8,068 bases of DNA, taken from assembly GCA_021810175.1 (NCBI GenBank), contig JAJZJJ010000107.1, forward strand, positions 1 to 8,068. Direction: 5' to 3'. Under the pieces are notes generated by a model. The model was not told the origin of the DNA and searched no databases. It saw nothing but the letters and a program-made list of their open reading frames with translations. Position numbers and translations under genes: made by a program. Positions 7,066-8,068 of the stretch are shown here, piece by piece. Every line of letters starts with the position of its first letter. The stretch's first letter is position 1. Source of the stretch: Acidobacteriota bacterium (GTDB lineage Bacteria > Acidobacteriota > Terriglobia > Terriglobales > Acidobacteriaceae).

Positions 7066-7191
7066 TTGCTGTTGCTGTTGCTGTTGCCTTTGCTGTTGCC
7101 TTTGCTGTTGCTGTTGCTGTTGCTTTTGCTTTTGCTGTTGCTTTTGCTGTTGCTTTTGCTGTTGCTTTTGCTGTTGCTTTTGCTGTTGCTT
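7066..7191. repeat. Hexanucleotide tandem array, 21 units of TTGCTK/TTGCCT
   Basis: An uninterrupted 126-bp run of six-base units in perfect register: 12 TTGCTG, 7 TTGCTT and 2 TTGCCT. The last ten units alternate strictly TTGCTG/TTGCTT, giving five identical 12-bp copies (7132-7191), so a two-unit block has been amplified after the first expansion. The array lies wholly between the stop codons of two convergent genes. It leaves long open frames on both strands (poly-Leu on +, Ala-Thr-Lys or Ser-Asn-Lys on -), which are artefacts of the repeat. Confidence 0.95.
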
Positions 7192-7198
7192 CTCTTTC

Positions 7199-7222
7199 TG
7201 TCATTCCCTCCGGGAATCTGCT
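7199..7222. repeat. Short inverted-repeat element, copy 2
   Basis: TGTCATTCCC (7199-7208), TCC, then GGGAATCTGCT (7212-7222). The two blocks are identical to those at 1988-2014. This copy joins the hexamer array on its left to the 16-bp array on its right; its right block is also the first unit of that array. Confidence 0.6.
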
Positions 7223-7275
7223 TTCCCGGGAATCTGCTTTTCCGGGAATCTGCTTTCCCGGGAATCTGCTTCTCC
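7212..7275. repeat. 16-bp tandem array, four units
   Basis: Four units beginning GGGAATCTGCTT at 7212, 7228, 7244 and 7260 with exact 16-base period. Units 1 and 3 end in TCCC, unit 2 in TTCC, and the last is diverged (CTCC). The joins create TTCCCGGGAA palindromes (7223-7232 and 7255-7264), with a shorter version between units 2 and 3. GGGAATCTGCT is the right half of the dispersed element, so this array looks like local amplification of that half. The remaining 7276-7326 to the MurJ stop codon shows nothing recognisable. Confidence 0.9.
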
Positions 7276-7326
7276 CACCCGTGAAGTTCCAACCCAGCTT
7301 TTCCGCCCCAGCCCGCCAGCCAATCC

Positions 7327-8068
7327 CTACGCCAGACCCAGCCGCCTGCACGCCACCGAAGGCAGCGCCGATCCCAGCCCGCTCAGCGTCCCACCCGTCA
7401 CCGCCAGCCAAACCGCCATCCCCAGCGCCAGCTCCGCCGCGTCCACCCCGCGCCCGGCGTGGTACCCGACATGCACCACTCCCAGCGCCACCGCCCGTGC
7501 TGCCATCCACGCCGCCGCGCCGCCCGCTGTGCCCGCCATCGCGCAGCGGCCCAGCTCCAGTCCATCCAGGCTCGCCAGCGAAACCATGCGCCTGCCGTGC
7601 AGCAGCACCGCCAGCGCCACCGTCTGCACCGCAATCCCCAGGTCCGAGGCCACCGCGAGTCCCATCGCCCCATAGGCGTGAAACAGACCCGCATACACCG
7701 GCAGCGATGCCGCCGTCACCACCGTCCCCGCCACCATCGGCCACAGCGTATTCCCCGCCGCATAAAATGCCCGCGCATAGATCGCCTGCGCCGACCACAA
7801 AAACAGCGAAACCGAAAACACCGCAAAGTAGCGCGCCGCATCCGCCGCATCTGAGACCCGCAGCCGCCCTCCCACCAGAATCAGCTCCACCAGCGCCGGT
7901 GCCAGCGCAATCATCGCCGAGGCCGCCAGCACTCCCAGCGCAGCCACCCGGGAAACCGCGTCTGCTACCTCCACGGCAAACTCATACCGCTTGCCCGTCG
8001 CCCACAGCCGCGCAAAAAACGGCATCGACGCCGCTCCCGCAGCCTGCGCCACCACCGCCATCGGAGCC
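7327..8068 (-). CDS. murJ: MurJ/MviN-type lipid II flippase, C-terminal 247 residues (5' end outside window)
   Basis: Inner-membrane protein of the MOP exporter superfamily that moves lipid-linked peptidoglycan precursor across the membrane. The frame is open to the window edge and ends at TAG (7329-7327). Family features are the helix with AQAAGAASMPFFARLWATG, equivalent to the LGTILLPSLSKSFASG region of E. coli MurJ (near residue 270), then FSVSLFLWSAQAIYARAFYAAGNTLWPMVAGT, which corresponds to the conserved ARAFYALGDTRTP loop of the family, and GAMGLAVASDLGIAVQ. About seven hydrophobic helices can be drawn, matching TM8-14 of the 14-helix fold; the N-terminal half with most of the essential arginines is outside. 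The ATG at 8061 is internal. A divergent MATE/MviN paralogue cannot be excluded from this half alone. It is convergent with the alkyltransferase gene across the repeat arrays. Confidence 0.8.
   Translation of the reverse strand, partial: APMAVVAQAAGAASMPFFARLWATGKRYEFAVEVADAVSRVAALGVLAASAMIALAPALVELILVGGRLRVSDAADAARYFAVFSVSLFLWSAQAIYARAFYAAGNTLWPMVAGTVVTAASLPVYAGLFHAYGAMGLAVASDLGIAVQTVALAVLLHGRRMVSLASLDGLELGRCAMAGTAGGAAAWMAARAVALGVVHVGYHAGRGVDAAELALGMAVWLAVTGGTLSGLGSALPSVACRRLGLA

Noticed and set aside
7066..7275. CRISPR array
   Set aside because: The units are directly adjacent with periods of 6 and 16 bases and no unique spacers, and no cas gene is in the window.
7066..7284. Open frame on the + strand encoding almost pure leucine
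   Set aside because: It begins at a TTG inside the hexamer array with no ribosome binding site, and its composition is entirely explained by the TTGCTG/TTGCTT units.
6725..7798. Long minus-strand open frame, rich in Gly, Ala and Thr-Lys repeats
   Set aside because: It runs antisense to the alkyltransferase, through the repeat arrays, and out of frame through murJ. No domain is recognisable, and GC-rich codon bias commonly leaves such frames open.

Overview
The window is GC-rich chromosomal DNA with strong C preference at third codon positions. It carries six genes, of which the first and last run off the window ends. The genes are conserved bacterial housekeeping or metabolic families plus two predicted exported proteins. 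The codon style, the exported VOC and M20 proteins and the simple repeats between convergent genes would suit an Acidobacteriota (Terriglobia-type) genome, but this is inference and no marker gene here proves it.

Layout. 2-721 (+) is the C-terminal two thirds of L-threonine 3-dehydrogenase (tdh). After 18 bases and a clear ribosome binding site comes kbl (740-1921, +), glycine C-acetyltransferase. Together they form the two-step threonine-to-glycine pathway as an operon, closed by a long-stemmed terminator at 1927-1988. Convergent to it is a predicted exported M20 zinc peptidase (2118-3557, -). Divergent from the peptidase is a predicted exported four-module VOC (glyoxalase/dioxygenase superfamily) protein (3762-4724, +). 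Next come gatB (4790-6268, +), subunit B of the tRNA-dependent amidotransferase, and an Ada/Ogt-type O6-alkylguanine-DNA alkyltransferase (6371-7045, +). The last gene, convergent, is the C-terminal half of a MurJ/MviN lipid II flippase (7327-8068, -).

The two convergent gaps share a feature. Each carries a short inverted-repeat element, TGTCATTCCC-n-GGGAATCTGCT (1988-2014 and 7199-7222). At the second copy the flanks have expanded into two adjacent tandem arrays: 21 hexamers (7066-7191) and four 16-bp units (7212-7275). This is the most unusual structure in the window. Promoter-like sequences in front of the peptidase and gatB lie so close to the start codons that leaderless transcripts are plausible.

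I see no CRISPR array, insertion sequence, phage gene, tRNA, rRNA or defence cluster. Nothing here amounts to a convincing new multi-gene system.
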